DNA of 64,000 nucleotides from UBA8752 sp002172485 (GTDB taxonomy: Bacteria > Bacteroidota > Bacteroidia > Flavobacteriales_D > Sanyastnellaceae), in NCBI GenBank assembly GCA_042089915.1, contig JBELJZ010000006.1, positions 36,125 through 100,124 of the forward strand. Reading direction: 5' to 3'. The notes below the pieces were generated by a model. The model ran no database searches, had not been told where the DNA came from, and saw nothing but the letters and a program-made list of their open reading frames with translations. Shown here one piece after another: positions 1 through 8,586 of the stretch (the first letter of the stretch is position 1; every line of letters begins with the position of its first letter). A program made the position numbers and the translations under genes.

Positions 1-891
1 GTTGCCCAATACAGCGGATTTGAACCCCGCTTTTCCCTCCGTTGGATCACCGGCCCCAGGAGCTCCATCAAGGCCGGCGTCGGACGCAACCTGCAATACA
101 TCCACCTCGCTTCCCTGTCCCCCACGTCCCTGCCTGGCGACATCTGGCTCCCCAGCTCGGACCGCGTCAGACCACAGGAGGGGACACAGGTCTCCGCGGG
201 ATGGTTTCGGGACCTCGGAGCGGACCGCAACGTGGAATTCAGTTTGGAGGCCTATCACAAGTGGCTCAACAATCTGGTCGCCTATGCCGAAGGCACCAGC
301 CCCCAGGACAACATTGCGGACAACGTCGACAACAACCTCGTCTTTGGCACAGGAGCGAGCTACGGTGCCGAGCTTTTCCTCAAGCGGAAGCGCGGCGAAT
401 GGACAGGTTGGCTGGGCTACACCTGGAGCAAGACCGACCGCCAATTCGATGAGCTCAATGGCGGGCTCCCCTTCGCAGCGAGGTATGACCGCCGGCACGA
501 CCTGAGTATCATCCTAGAATGGACCTTGAACGAGCGCTGGAAATTCGGCGGCACGTTCATCTACGGCACCGGGAACGCCATCACGGTTCCTGTGCAGCGG
601 TACTTCGTGGATGGCAACTTGCTCGACGTCTACGGCCCACGGAACGGATTCCGCATGCCATCCTACCATCGGGCCGACTTTGGCGCCACCCACGACCCCA
701 GGGTGAAGCCCGGCAAGAAGCGGCGCGGACAGTGGGTGTTCTCCGTCTACAATCTGTACAATCGGCAGAACCCCTACTTCATCTATTTCGGGAACGAGGG
801 CAACATCGCGGAGGGCACGTTGGACATCCAGGCCTACCAAGTGAGCCTCTTCCCCATTTTGCCATCGGTCACCTGGAACTTCAAGTTCTAA
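1..891 (+). CDS. TonB-dependent outer-membrane receptor, C-terminal part (5' end outside window)
   Basis: The reading frame is open from base 1 to the stop at 889-891, so only about 296 C-terminal residues are present. What remains is beta-barrel-like: alternating aromatic and polar strands such as WTGWLGYTWSKTDR and WKFGGTFIYGTGNA, a late VFSVYNLYNRQNPYFIYF segment, and a final TWNFKF. A terminal phenylalanine is the usual outer-membrane insertion signal. These traits match the last third of TonB-dependent receptors, which import siderophores, vitamins or glycans using TonB energy. The plug domain and TonB box lie upstream of the window, so substrate class cannot be called. An ABC exporter gene begins 10 bp downstream. 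A porin-like barrel is the main alternative. Confidence 0.8.
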   Translation, partial: VAQYSGFEPRFSLRWITGPRSSIKAGVGRNLQYIHLASLSPTSLPGDIWLPSSDRVRPQEGTQVSAGWFRDLGADRNVEFSLEAYHKWLNNLVAYAEGTSPQDNIADNVDNNLVFGTGASYGAELFLKRKRGEWTGWLGYTWSKTDRQFDELNGGLPFAARYDRRHDLSIILEWTLNERWKFGGTFIYGTGNAITVPVQRYFVDGNLLDVYGPRNGFRMPSYHRADFGATHDPRVKPGKKRRGQWVFSVYNLYNRQNPYFIYFGNEGNIAEGTLDIQAYQVSLFPILPSVTWNFKF

Positions 892-896
892 CTTCG
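889..896 (+). promoter_or_regulatory. Candidate -7 promoter element TAACTTCG, 5 nt before the ABC exporter start
   Basis: TAACTTCG matches the Bacteroidota -7 consensus TAnnTTTG except C for T at position 7. Only CCGAC separates it from the ATG at 902, so transcription would begin at or next to the start codon. It overlaps the stop codon of the receptor gene. Similar placement recurs elsewhere in the window. Confidence 0.4.
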
Positions 897-901
897 CCGA
901 C

Positions 902-2797
902 ATGGGCGCACTTGCGGCACTGAATCCTTTTTTCTGGAAGTACCGTGGCCGCCTGTTCCTCGGATTCATCTTTGTGTTCCTGACCAATGCGTTCGCCGTC
1001 CTCGCCCCGGTGGTGATCGGGGAAGGAATCAACGCCTTACAGGCAGCCTACACCAGTTTCTTGCTCCCCCTCTCCAACGGGGTTCCACCGGCAGATGTGT
1101 TCCGGGATGCCAATCTTGCCCTCCCCCCGACCCTGTCGGCCATGGCAGGCTGGTTCTCCATCGAGCTGGCCGCATTGCAGACCCCGACCAACCGGGCAGA
1201 GGTCGTTCGGGCAGTGGGCACCATCGCCGGACTGCAGGCCGTCCTCTACCTCATCGCGTATTTCCTCAAAGGGGTGTTCTCCTTCATGACCAGGCAGACC
1301 ATCATCGTGATGAGCCGTTTCATCGAATACGACCTCAAGGCTGCCATCTACGATCAATACCAGCGTCTGCCTTTGGCCTTTTACAAGGTAAATGCCACGG
1401 GAGATCTGATGAACCGTATTTCCGAGGATGTCTCCAAAGTGCGCATGTACCTCGGCCCTGCAGTGATGTACGGCTTGACGCTCGTGACCATGATGGTCCT
1501 GACCATTGGGGTCATGGTGCGCATCGACCCCATTTTGACGCTGTGGTCCCTGGCTCCGCTGCCGTTCATGAGTGTGGCCGTGTACTTCGTGAGCGCGCGC
1601 ATTCACCAAAAGAGCGATGCCGTGCAAAGCCAGCAAAGCCTGCTGAGCGCCATGGTCCAACAGGCCTATGCGGGCATTCGGGTCTTGGTGGCCCATCGCC
1701 GCGAGGCGCGGGCAGAAGCGCGGTTTGCCGCAGAGGCGGACCTCTACAAGACGCGCACGCTGGACCTCGTCAAAGTGGACGCCTTGTTCATGCCCATCAT
1801 CGTGATGCTGGTCGGCCTCAGCACAGTGCTCACCATTTACGTGGGCGGCTTGAGGGTTCTTTCCAGTGATTTGGAACTGGGACACATCTTCCAATTCGTC
1901 TTTTACGTCAATCTGTTGACGTGGCCCTTCGCCAGCATCGGCTGGGTCACCTCGCTGGTGCAGAAAGCCTCGGCGAGTCAGGCCCGCATCAATTCCTTTC
2001 TCGATGTGCCTCCGGACATTGCGAGCCCGGCCTCTCCCACGCGGACAGGAGACATCCAAGGTCAGGTCGCCTTCCGGAATGTCGGACTGACCTACCCCGA
2101 TTCCGGCATCCGTGCACTGAACGACATCAGTTTTGAGCTCCATCCCGGACAGACCCTCGCGGTCATCGGCCGAACGGGAAGTGGGAAGAGCACGCTCGCC
2201 CAGATGGTCGCCAGGCTCTACGACCCCACCGATGGCGTGGTGGAACTCGACGGCGTCCCCTTGACCGCACATTCGCTGGATGCGTTGCGCGCAGCCATCG
2301 GCTATGTGCCACAAGACGTTTTCCTGTTTTCGGACAGCATCCGCGGGAACATCGCCTTCGGCGTGGACAATGCCGACATGGCGGACATCGAACAAGCCGC
2401 GCGGGACGCAGACGTCCACGACAACATCGCCGGTTTCCCGGAGGGATATGATACCCTGCTGGGCGAACGTGGCGTGAACCTCAGTGGCGGACAAAAGCAA
2501 CGCATCTCCATTGCACGTGCCATCCTGCGGCGGCCACGCATTTTGATTTTCGATGATTGCCTCAGTGCGGTCGACACGGAGACCGAAGCGAACATCCTGG
2601 GGAACCTGAGCCGCATCATGGAAGGCCGGACATCGCTCATTGTGTCGCACCGCGTCTCCACCGTTCGATCAGCTGACCTGATTTTGGTCTTGGACGAAGG
2701 GCGGATTGTGGAGCGCGGCACGCACGACGACCTCATTGCCCTCGACGGGGAGTATGCCGAGCTGCACCGCAGTCAGCAGCGCAATGAGACGACATAA
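902..2797 (+). CDS. ABC exporter, fused membrane and ATPase domains (MsbA-like)
   Basis: A 631-residue half-transporter. It has an N-terminal six-helix exporter domain (about 1-350; the first helix follows FFWKYRGR) and a C-terminal nucleotide-binding domain. Visible motifs are Walker A GRTGSGKST (about 423), signature LSGGQ (about 527) and Walker B ILIFDD (about 547) followed by the SAVD D-loop. The catalytic glutamate that normally follows Walker B is Asp (FDDCLSAVD), as in one half of heterodimeric exporters. The protein probably exports a lipid or hydrophobic compound across the inner membrane. No partner half-transporter lies next to it, so it may form a homodimer or pair with a distant gene. 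The ATG at 902 gives the usual N-terminus and sits just after a promoter-like element. Confidence 0.9.
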   Translation: MGALAALNPFFWKYRGRLFLGFIFVFLTNAFAVLAPVVIGEGINALQAAYTSFLLPLSNGVPPADVFRDANLALPPTLSAMAGWFSIELAALQTPTNRAEVVRAVGTIAGLQAVLYLIAYFLKGVFSFMTRQTIIVMSRFIEYDLKAAIYDQYQRLPLAFYKVNATGDLMNRISEDVSKVRMYLGPAVMYGLTLVTMMVLTIGVMVRIDPILTLWSLAPLPFMSVAVYFVSARIHQKSDAVQSQQSLLSAMVQQAYAGIRVLVAHRREARAEARFAAEADLYKTRTLDLVKVDALFMPIIVMLVGLSTVLTIYVGGLRVLSSDLELGHIFQFVFYVNLLTWPFASIGWVTSLVQKASASQARINSFLDVPPDIASPASPTRTGDIQGQVAFRNVGLTYPDSGIRALNDISFELHPGQTLAVIGRTGSGKSTLAQMVARLYDPTDGVVELDGVPLTAHSLDALRAAIGYVPQDVFLFSDSIRGNIAFGVDNADMADIEQAARDADVHDNIAGFPEGYDTLLGERGVNLSGGQKQRISIARAILRRPRILIFDDCLSAVDTETEANILGNLSRIMEGRTSLIVSHRVSTVRSADLILVLDEGRIVERGTHDDLIALDGEYAELHRSQQRNETT

Positions 2798-2806
2798 GGC
2801 GGGGCA

Positions 2807-4846
2807 TCAGCACGTGGCCCCGAGCAGACCGAGCATGAGCAGCAGGTCGGCGACCCCAACGTGTTCATCGAAATTGAGGTCGGCCTCGAAGAATCCCGAA
2901 CTGCCGAAGAGGTTGAGGAACTCAAGCAAATCCTGAATGGTGACCACGTCGTCGCCATTGAGGTCCCCGGGGCACCCTCCGTCCAGCTGTTCCAAGCCGA
3001 GAACATGCCCATTGCAATCGTTGTCCACTCCCATCAGTGTGGGCTCTGCCCCCGGGTACATGGTCGCATCCAAGTCGTTGCAATCCTGCCCCACATCGAA
3101 ATGGGCACCCGGTGGCGGAACGCAGGCCTCGTACTGTGTGGGCCCCGGAACGCCATCCCCGTCCAAATCGAAGAAGAAAGGAGTGGACAAGCCGTCTTCA
3201 TCAATGGTGGCATCGCAATCGTTGTCCACCCCATCACAGAGGTCCACCGCACCGGGACAGACATTCTCATCCGCATCATTGCAATCGCCTCCGACATGGG
3301 CATAGCCCGGTCCTGGACAGCAGCCCGCAAGGGCCCCATCAAAAACGCCATACCCGTCGCCGTCGGCGTCCGGGTAATGCAAGGCGTCATCGGTGACATC
3401 TACATAATAACGTCCAGCATGCACAGCTCCTTCGGCCTCGGCGCGGAGGATGAAATTGCCCATCCCATTCCAGTCGAAGCCCGTCAGAAGGACTTCGAAT
3501 TCTCCCGGACCTGACAACACGGTCTCCGACATCCACGCCACACCCTCCGGCAACATCAAGTTCACCGGCCCCTCGATGCAATCCTGCACCTCCAACCGAA
3601 GCCGCAAAGTATCGGACGGGCATACCGCAGAGAATTCTGGCCATCCCGTCACCAACTGGGTCCGGATGAGAAACAAGCCCTCATCCTGGTCGGATACGGC
3701 GATGGTGCCAGAATCGAAATACGGGTAATTGCTCCAACTCCCGTCGAAGCCTGGACCGTCCGAATCAGGCTGGGTATCGAAGAGCCCCGTAGCCACCAAG
3801 GTGCTGTCTGAATCTGGCTGAAATCGGAACAAACGGTACCCATCCTGATAGTTGCTCTGGTGCACCCAGGGACCACGGACGAACAAATTGTGGTCCGAAC
3901 CGTGGGTTCCAAGAGATTCGGAAGAGATCAGGAATGGTGCGTCCAGATCGGACACATCGAACACATAGGTTGTGGTCTCATCGACGATGCCCGCGCTCTC
4001 GTCGCTTTCATCGCCCAACAGAAAATGGCTGTGGTCCTCGCTGAACCAACCCTGATGTACATACCCATATGGCACAGGACCGGTCACGGACAGCTCCATG
4101 ATGTCCATGGGATCGGTGACATCCAAAATGCGAATGTTGTCCGATGCACTGACGACCGCGATGCGCTTGCCCACGTGGTCTGAATCCGGACCTTGGTAGA
4201 GAACAACATGGGCGTCGTGCACATACGATTCGCTCCAACTGCCGACCAGCGCAGGGGCGTCCCCTTGACTGAAATCGTAAACCAACAGCCCATCAATGCC
4301 ACTCGGACCGCAGACGTAGACCATGGAATCTGACTCGAGGACCGCCACGTTGTGGGCCTTGGAAAATCCCGAGACCAAGGTGTCCGTGCTGAACGTGATC
4401 GGTGGTCCAATGACGGTATGGTCCCGAAGTCGGGTGAGGTCAAACACCTGCAGGCGGGACTGCTGTACCTCGCTGACCACCACCATGTGATGTCCAACGA
4501 CCTTGACGTCTCGCCACTTGCTGTTGGCCAAGCCGGTTGAAGGCAATTCGCCCACAATGCGCGGCAAGGAGGGGTCGGTCACGTCGACGAACCACGTTCC
4601 ATCGCGTTGACCAAACAACACGTACTCACGGCCATCCTCAGGATCGGTCCAACCCCAGAGGTCGTTGGCGTTTAAGCCTCCCATGTCTGCATTGGGCACA
4701 TGGGCCAACAATTCGACTGACTCGCACGGCCATTGCCCCTGAATCCAGCCATTGACGCACTTCCCTTGCCCCCACATGGACACGGAAGACACCCCCATAA
4801 GCCAAAACAGGAGCCCGGAGCCGGGATGAGAAAAAGCGCGAAGCAT
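2807..4846 (-). CDS. Secreted choice-of-anchor B (LVIVD-repeat) protein with MopE-like and dockerin-like tail
   Basis: A 679-residue exported protein. A signal peptide (MLRAFSHPGSGLLFWLMGVS, cleavage near WGQG) precedes about 380 residues of propeller-like repeats of the form VDVTDPSLPRIVG and LDVTDPMDIMEL, the hallmark of choice-of-anchor B / LVIVD proteins. Further on come Asp-rich segments DADGDGYGVFDG, GDCNDADENVCPGAVDLCDG and GVDNDCD, which resemble MopE-type metal-binding repeats. The end carries two EF-hand-like units, GDLNGDDVVTIQDLLEF and ADLNFDEHVGVADLLLML, reminiscent of dockerin modules. The role is probably structural or ligand-binding at the cell surface; the partner is unknown. 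It converges on the ABC exporter with a 9-bp gap. A TAATTTCG element lies 23 nt upstream. Confidence 0.75.
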   Translation of the reverse strand: MLRAFSHPGSGLLFWLMGVSSVSMWGQGKCVNGWIQGQWPCESVELLAHVPNADMGGLNANDLWGWTDPEDGREYVLFGQRDGTWFVDVTDPSLPRIVGELPSTGLANSKWRDVKVVGHHMVVVSEVQQSRLQVFDLTRLRDHTVIGPPITFSTDTLVSGFSKAHNVAVLESDSMVYVCGPSGIDGLLVYDFSQGDAPALVGSWSESYVHDAHVVLYQGPDSDHVGKRIAVVSASDNIRILDVTDPMDIMELSVTGPVPYGYVHQGWFSEDHSHFLLGDESDESAGIVDETTTYVFDVSDLDAPFLISSESLGTHGSDHNLFVRGPWVHQSNYQDGYRLFRFQPDSDSTLVATGLFDTQPDSDGPGFDGSWSNYPYFDSGTIAVSDQDEGLFLIRTQLVTGWPEFSAVCPSDTLRLRLEVQDCIEGPVNLMLPEGVAWMSETVLSGPGEFEVLLTGFDWNGMGNFILRAEAEGAVHAGRYYVDVTDDALHYPDADGDGYGVFDGALAGCCPGPGYAHVGGDCNDADENVCPGAVDLCDGVDNDCDATIDEDGLSTPFFFDLDGDGVPGPTQYEACVPPPGAHFDVGQDCNDLDATMYPGAEPTLMGVDNDCNGHVLGLEQLDGGCPGDLNGDDVVTIQDLLEFLNLFGSSGFFEADLNFDEHVGVADLLLMLGLLGATC

Positions 4847-4869
4847 GACAGGTCTAGTCTCACAAGATA

Positions 4870-4877
4870 CGAAATTA
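4870..4877 (-). promoter_or_regulatory. Candidate -7 element TAATTTCG upstream of the LVIVD-repeat gene
   Basis: TAATTTCG (minus strand) differs from TAnnTTTG only by C at position 7. It lies 23 nt before the ATG at 4846, inside the 122-bp divergent gap between this gene and the epimerase gene. I see nothing else defined in the gap. Confidence 0.3.
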
Positions 4878-4968
4878 GTCGACGATTTTATCTATTTAGT
4901 CGATTGTCAGCGCACGACGTTTCCGGACTGAGGAACACGGAGTCGCACATTGCGGTTGCAGTATTGGA

Positions 4969-5895
4969 ATGTCGAACCCTCAATTCCTTCCACAACGTGT
5001 TCTCATCACGGGCGCCACGGGCCTCGTGGGAAGGGCCCTTGTGGCGCGATTGCAACGAGAGTTTCCATCGATGCAACTGAGGGCACTGACCCGAAACCCA
5101 GAGCGAACGGACATGCCCGGCGTCACCCTGTTCGGATGGGATCCCAATTCCGGCCGCCTCGACGAAGCCGCCCTCGACGGCTTGGATGGCCTGTTCCACC
5201 TCGCCGGTGAAACAGTCGCACAGCGCTGGACATCCGCCGCCCGAGACCGCATCCGCTCGAGCCGCATCGACAGTCTAGACCTCCTTCGCGCGTCCTGCGA
5301 AAAGCGGGGATTGGCACCCCGCATCGCATCGGCGAGTGCCATAGGATGGTATCCGGACAGCCCCCATGCCATGATAGAATCGGCGCCTGCTGGAGAGGGG
5401 TTCATTGCAGACATTGTGCAAGGATGGGAGTTGGCTGCCCACCGATTTGGCGCGCTCGGAGGCGGACATGTGAGCTTGCGAATCGGCCTGGTCTTGTCTC
5501 CCAACGGCGGTGTCTTGTCCAAACTGTTGCCGGTGTACCGTGCCGGACTGGGCGCCCCACTGGCGCCAGGCACCCAATGGCAGAGCTGGATTCACCTCGA
5601 CGATCTTGCAGCACTGTTCATCCATTCCATGACCCACTCCGCTTGGCAAGGGAGTTACAATGCCGTCAGCCCCCAACCGGTGACCCAACGCGCCTTCAGC
5701 CAGGCACTCGCCGACACCCTGAATCGCCCGCATTTCTTGCCGGCGGTGCCACGTTTGGCGCTTCGCATTGCATACGGAAAGGCCGCCAACGCTCTGCTGG
5801 CCTCCAACCGGATCGTGCCGGACAGGACCACCACCTCAGGATTTGAATTCCAGCACGTTGAACTGCGGCCCGCCTTGGCCTCCCTTTTGTGTTGA
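4969..5895 (+). CDS. TIGR01777-family NAD(P)-dependent epimerase (YfcH-like, DUF1731)
   Basis: A 308-residue short-chain dehydrogenase. The Rossmann dinucleotide motif GATGLVGR is near residue 15. The characteristic family run LFHLAGETVAQRWT follows, with RIASASAIGWYPD as the family's substitute for the classical catalytic region, then GLVLSPNGGVL and SWIHLDDLAALF. The C-terminal 50 residues (AVSPQPVTQRAFSQALADTL through LRPAL) form the DUF1731 cap. Family members are cytoplasmic and of unknown substrate. The gene stands alone between the divergent secreted-protein gene and the photolyase. It ends in SLLC, with no sign of truncation. Confidence 0.85.
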   Translation: MSNPQFLPQRVLITGATGLVGRALVARLQREFPSMQLRALTRNPERTDMPGVTLFGWDPNSGRLDEAALDGLDGLFHLAGETVAQRWTSAARDRIRSSRIDSLDLLRASCEKRGLAPRIASASAIGWYPDSPHAMIESAPAGEGFIADIVQGWELAAHRFGALGGGHVSLRIGLVLSPNGGVLSKLLPVYRAGLGAPLAPGTQWQSWIHLDDLAALFIHSMTHSAWQGSYNAVSPQPVTQRAFSQALADTLNRPHFLPAVPRLALRIAYGKAANALLASNRIVPDRTTTSGFEFQHVELRPALASLLC

Positions 5896-6050
5896 TTCCA
5901 CTTTGGATGGAGTTCATCCCGCCCCAATCGACCCTGCACCGATTTTTTTTGAAGTCGTGTGAACTTGACACGGACTGTGGTGTTCATATGACGACTCCGA
6001 ACGAGGGGTTCTTGATCAGTAAGGTGTTAATGATCACGTTTGATTTGCTG

Positions 6051-6076
6051 ACGGCCCGGGCTTTTGCTCGGGCTGT
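6051..6076 (+). terminator. 11-bp GC-rich hairpin with TTTT loop upstream of the photolyase gene
   Basis: ACGGCCCGGGC and GCTCGGGCTGT pair perfectly as RNA (with G-U pairs) around a TTTT loop. The sequence after it is only moderately T-rich (CTCATTCT), so termination would be weak. It lies 156 bp past the epimerase stop and 29 bp before the photolyase ATG, so it may be a terminator, an attenuator or a 5' UTR structure. The rest of the 210-bp gap contains an eight-T run at 5943-5950 and no gene that I can see. Confidence 0.4.
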
Positions 6077-6105
6077 CTCATTCTACCCCCTCCCAATTTC
6101 CATCC

Positions 6106-7449
6106 ATGTCCAATATTGCCCTGTTCTGGCACCGGCGCGACCTGCGCACCCATGACAACCGCGGTCTTGCCGCTGCCTTGAATTCCGGGATGCCCACGGT
6201 CGGCTTCTTCTGCTTTGACCGCAACATCCTCGATCCACTGCCGCGAAAAGACGCGCGGCTGGGATTCATCCACACGGAGTTGCAACGGATTCAATCCGCT
6301 TATGCGGCCTCTGGCGGAGCCCTCCTTGCTTTTCATGGTCATCCGGTGGAGACACTCGAACGCGCTGTCGCCAAGTGCCGGGAATCCGGACTCACTGTCA
6401 AGGCCATCTACACCAACCGTGACTATGCCCCCTACCCGGTCCAGCGGGATGCCGATGTGGCACAATGGGCGAAGGATCATGACGTGGCATTCCATGCCTT
6501 GGACGACCATGTGGTGCTCCCCCCGGAAACCGTACTCAAGGACGACGGCCTACCCTACACGGTGTTCACCCCCTACAGCCGCAAGTGGCACAAAGTGTTC
6601 GACGCCATGGATGCGGACCCGCTCGCCGAGGAACGAATCGACTTGAACCAAGGCCTGGCCCCATGGTCGCATGCCGCTTCCCTGCCTTCGCTCACCGACA
6701 TGGGTTTCGATGCTGATTCGGCAGACCCCGTTGGCTGGGCTGCATTTGAAAACCGCGCTCCAGATCCGGCCGTCTTATCCCAATACGCCGAGCGTCGGGA
6801 CACACCCTCCATCGTGGGCACAGCGCGAACAAGTCTGCACCTTCGGTTCGGAACGGTCAGCGTCCGGGAGATGGCCCGCACTGGATTCCAACACAGCGAC
6901 AAATGGCTCACGGAGTTGATCTGGCGGGAATTCTACCAGGCCATTCTTCACCATTTTCCGCACAGTGCCACCGATGCCTTCCGAGCCAAATATGACCGCA
7001 TTCCTTGGCGGCACGACGAAGCGCACTTCAAGGCCTGGTGCGAAGGCAAAACCGGCTACCCACTGGTGGATGCCGGGATGCGGGAGCTCAACGCCACCGG
7101 CTTTATGCACAACCGCGTCCGGATGGTGGTGGCGAGCTTCCTCTGCAAGCACCTGCTCCTCGACTGGCGATGGGGAGAGCGCCATTTCGCCGAAAAGCTG
7201 CTCGACTTCGAGCTGGCCTCCAATGTGGGTGGGTGGCAATGGGCGTCGGGCTCGGGGTGCGATGCGGCGCCGTATTTCCGCGTCTTCAACCCAGAGAGCC
7301 AGCTCAAGAAATTCGACCCAAGTGGCACGTATGTCAAACGCTGGGTCCCCGAGTGGGGAACGCCGAGCTACCCTGCCCCCATCGTCGAACACAAGATGGC
7401 CCGTCAGCGGGCCATTGACACCTACAAGGCTGCCCTGACGGAGGCTTAA
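6106..7449 (+). CDS. phrB: Deoxyribodipyrimidine photolyase (CPD photolyase, cryptochrome family)
   Basis: A 447-residue flavoprotein that uses light to split cyclobutane pyrimidine dimers in DNA. The N-terminal alpha/beta domain begins ALFWHRRDLRTHDNRGL and would bind an antenna chromophore. The helical FAD domain carries LIWREFYQ, PLVDAGMRELNATGFMHNR, WRWGERHFA, the run NVGGWQWASGSGCDAAPYFR and the terminal FNPESQLKKFDPSGTYVKRW, all typical of class I photolyases. I set the start at ATG 6106; an in-frame TTG at 6064 would add 14 unsupported residues. A hairpin lies 29 bp upstream. The CoA-transferase gene follows after 9 bp. A cryptochrome-like signalling role is possible, but the residue pattern favours repair. 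Confidence 0.93.
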   Translation: MSNIALFWHRRDLRTHDNRGLAAALNSGMPTVGFFCFDRNILDPLPRKDARLGFIHTELQRIQSAYAASGGALLAFHGHPVETLERAVAKCRESGLTVKAIYTNRDYAPYPVQRDADVAQWAKDHDVAFHALDDHVVLPPETVLKDDGLPYTVFTPYSRKWHKVFDAMDADPLAEERIDLNQGLAPWSHAASLPSLTDMGFDADSADPVGWAAFENRAPDPAVLSQYAERRDTPSIVGTARTSLHLRFGTVSVREMARTGFQHSDKWLTELIWREFYQAILHHFPHSATDAFRAKYDRIPWRHDEAHFKAWCEGKTGYPLVDAGMRELNATGFMHNRVRMVVASFLCKHLLLDWRWGERHFAEKLLDFELASNVGGWQWASGSGCDAAPYFRVFNPESQLKKFDPSGTYVKRWVPEWGTPSYPAPIVEHKMARQRAIDTYKAALTEA

Positions 7450-7458
7450 CTTCAGGGC

Positions 7459-8586
7459 ATGGCCGACACCCCTTCTGCACCTTCAAACCCGCCTTTTGGC
7501 GACGACCGTCCCTTGGCGGGCTTGCAGGTGGTGGAATTGGCCACCGTACTGGCCGGCCCCTTGGTGGGAACTTTCCTGTCTGAATTGGGCGCCGATGTCA
7601 CCAAGGTGGAACCGCCCGTGCGAGGCGACATCACACGGCACTGGCGCAGCCGTGGCGAATCCACGGAGGGCCCAAGCGCCTACTTCGTGGCTGCCAATGG
7701 GCCCAAGCGCCATGTCCACCTCGACCTCAAATCCGATGGTGGCCAGGCAGAATTGCACCGGTTGCTGACCAAGGCGGACATTCTCCTCCAAAACGCCAAA
7801 CCCGATTCCCTCGAGCGTCTGGGGCTCTCACCAGATCGACTGGCTGCCTCTTACCCTCGCCTGATTCACGTTCACCTCAAAGGATTTTTGAATGAGCCCG
7901 AGCGCGGCGGCTATGACATGGCCGTGCAGGCGGAGACTGGGTTCATGTCCATGAACGGGGAGCCCGATGGCGAACCGATGCGCATGCCTGTGGCCATGAT
8001 GGACATCCTCGCCGCCCACCAAATGCGTTCCGGCCTGCTGTTGGCCTTGTACCAACGGGAGACTTCCGGGCAGGGGGCTTACGTGGAGACGTGGCTAGAC
8101 GCCAGTGGATTCAGCGCCTTGGCGAACCGCGCCACCGAATACCTCGTGGCCGGCCAGACCCCAGTGGCAATGGGCGCCATTCACCCGCAAATCGCGCCCT
8201 ATGGAGAGTCCTTTGTGTGTGCTTGCGGTACCCGCGTTGTCATGGCCGTGGGGAGCGACAGCCAGTTTGCGGCGCTGTGCCAGGAACTCGGGCATCCCGA
8301 GTGGGCAGAAGACAGCCGCTTTGCCACCAACCCCGCCAGGGTTTCCAATCGAATGGTGTTGGGAGACCAACTGGGCCGGGCTCTGTCAAAGCGCACCGCG
8401 GATGAATGGCTTCGCCGTGCTGAAGTCCTCGGCATCCCCATGGGCCGTGTGCGGTCGGTGCCAGACGCATTGAACACCCCCACCGGACGGGCCATGACCG
8501 CGTCTTTTGTTGTGGAGGGACGTCCTGTGCGACAGTTGCGACAGGTGGCGTTCCGGATTCATCGCAACGGCAACCGCACCACGTAG
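7459..8586 (+). CDS. CaiB/BaiF family (family III) CoA-transferase
   Basis: A 375-residue family III CoA-transferase, which moves CoA between carboxylic acids through an aspartyl intermediate. It opens with PLAGLQVVELATVLAGPLVGTFLSELGADV-type family sequence followed by TKVEPPVRGD. Asp182 in the VAMMDILAAHQ run sits where the catalytic aspartate is found in formyl-CoA transferase. GAYVETWLDASGFSAL and the late LGIPMGRVRSVPD run also match. At 375 residues it is close to the family norm of about 400. Substrate cannot be deduced. It probably shares a transcript with the photolyase gene (9-bp gap). Its last 28 bp overlap the 3' end of the convergent transglycosylase gene. Confidence 0.88.
   Translation: MADTPSAPSNPPFGDDRPLAGLQVVELATVLAGPLVGTFLSELGADVTKVEPPVRGDITRHWRSRGESTEGPSAYFVAANGPKRHVHLDLKSDGGQAELHRLLTKADILLQNAKPDSLERLGLSPDRLAASYPRLIHVHLKGFLNEPERGGYDMAVQAETGFMSMNGEPDGEPMRMPVAMMDILAAHQMRSGLLLALYQRETSGQGAYVETWLDASGFSALANRATEYLVAGQTPVAMGAIHPQIAPYGESFVCACGTRVVMAVGSDSQFAALCQELGHPEWAEDSRFATNPARVSNRMVLGDQLGRALSKRTADEWLRRAEVLGIPMGRVRSVPDALNTPTGRAMTASFVVEGRPVRQLRQVAFRIHRNGNRTT

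Noticed and set aside
1037..2650. Long open frame (537 codons) on the minus strand opposite the ABC exporter
   Set aside because: The plus-strand exporter has complete motifs; the antisense frame is rich in His, Gln and Arg without domains, as expected for shadows in GC-rich DNA.
2807..3300. Cellulosome dockerin at the end of the LVIVD-repeat protein
   Set aside because: The two EF-hand-like units resemble dockerins, but there is no cohesin or scaffoldin here and such tails are common in unrelated Bacteroidota secreted proteins.
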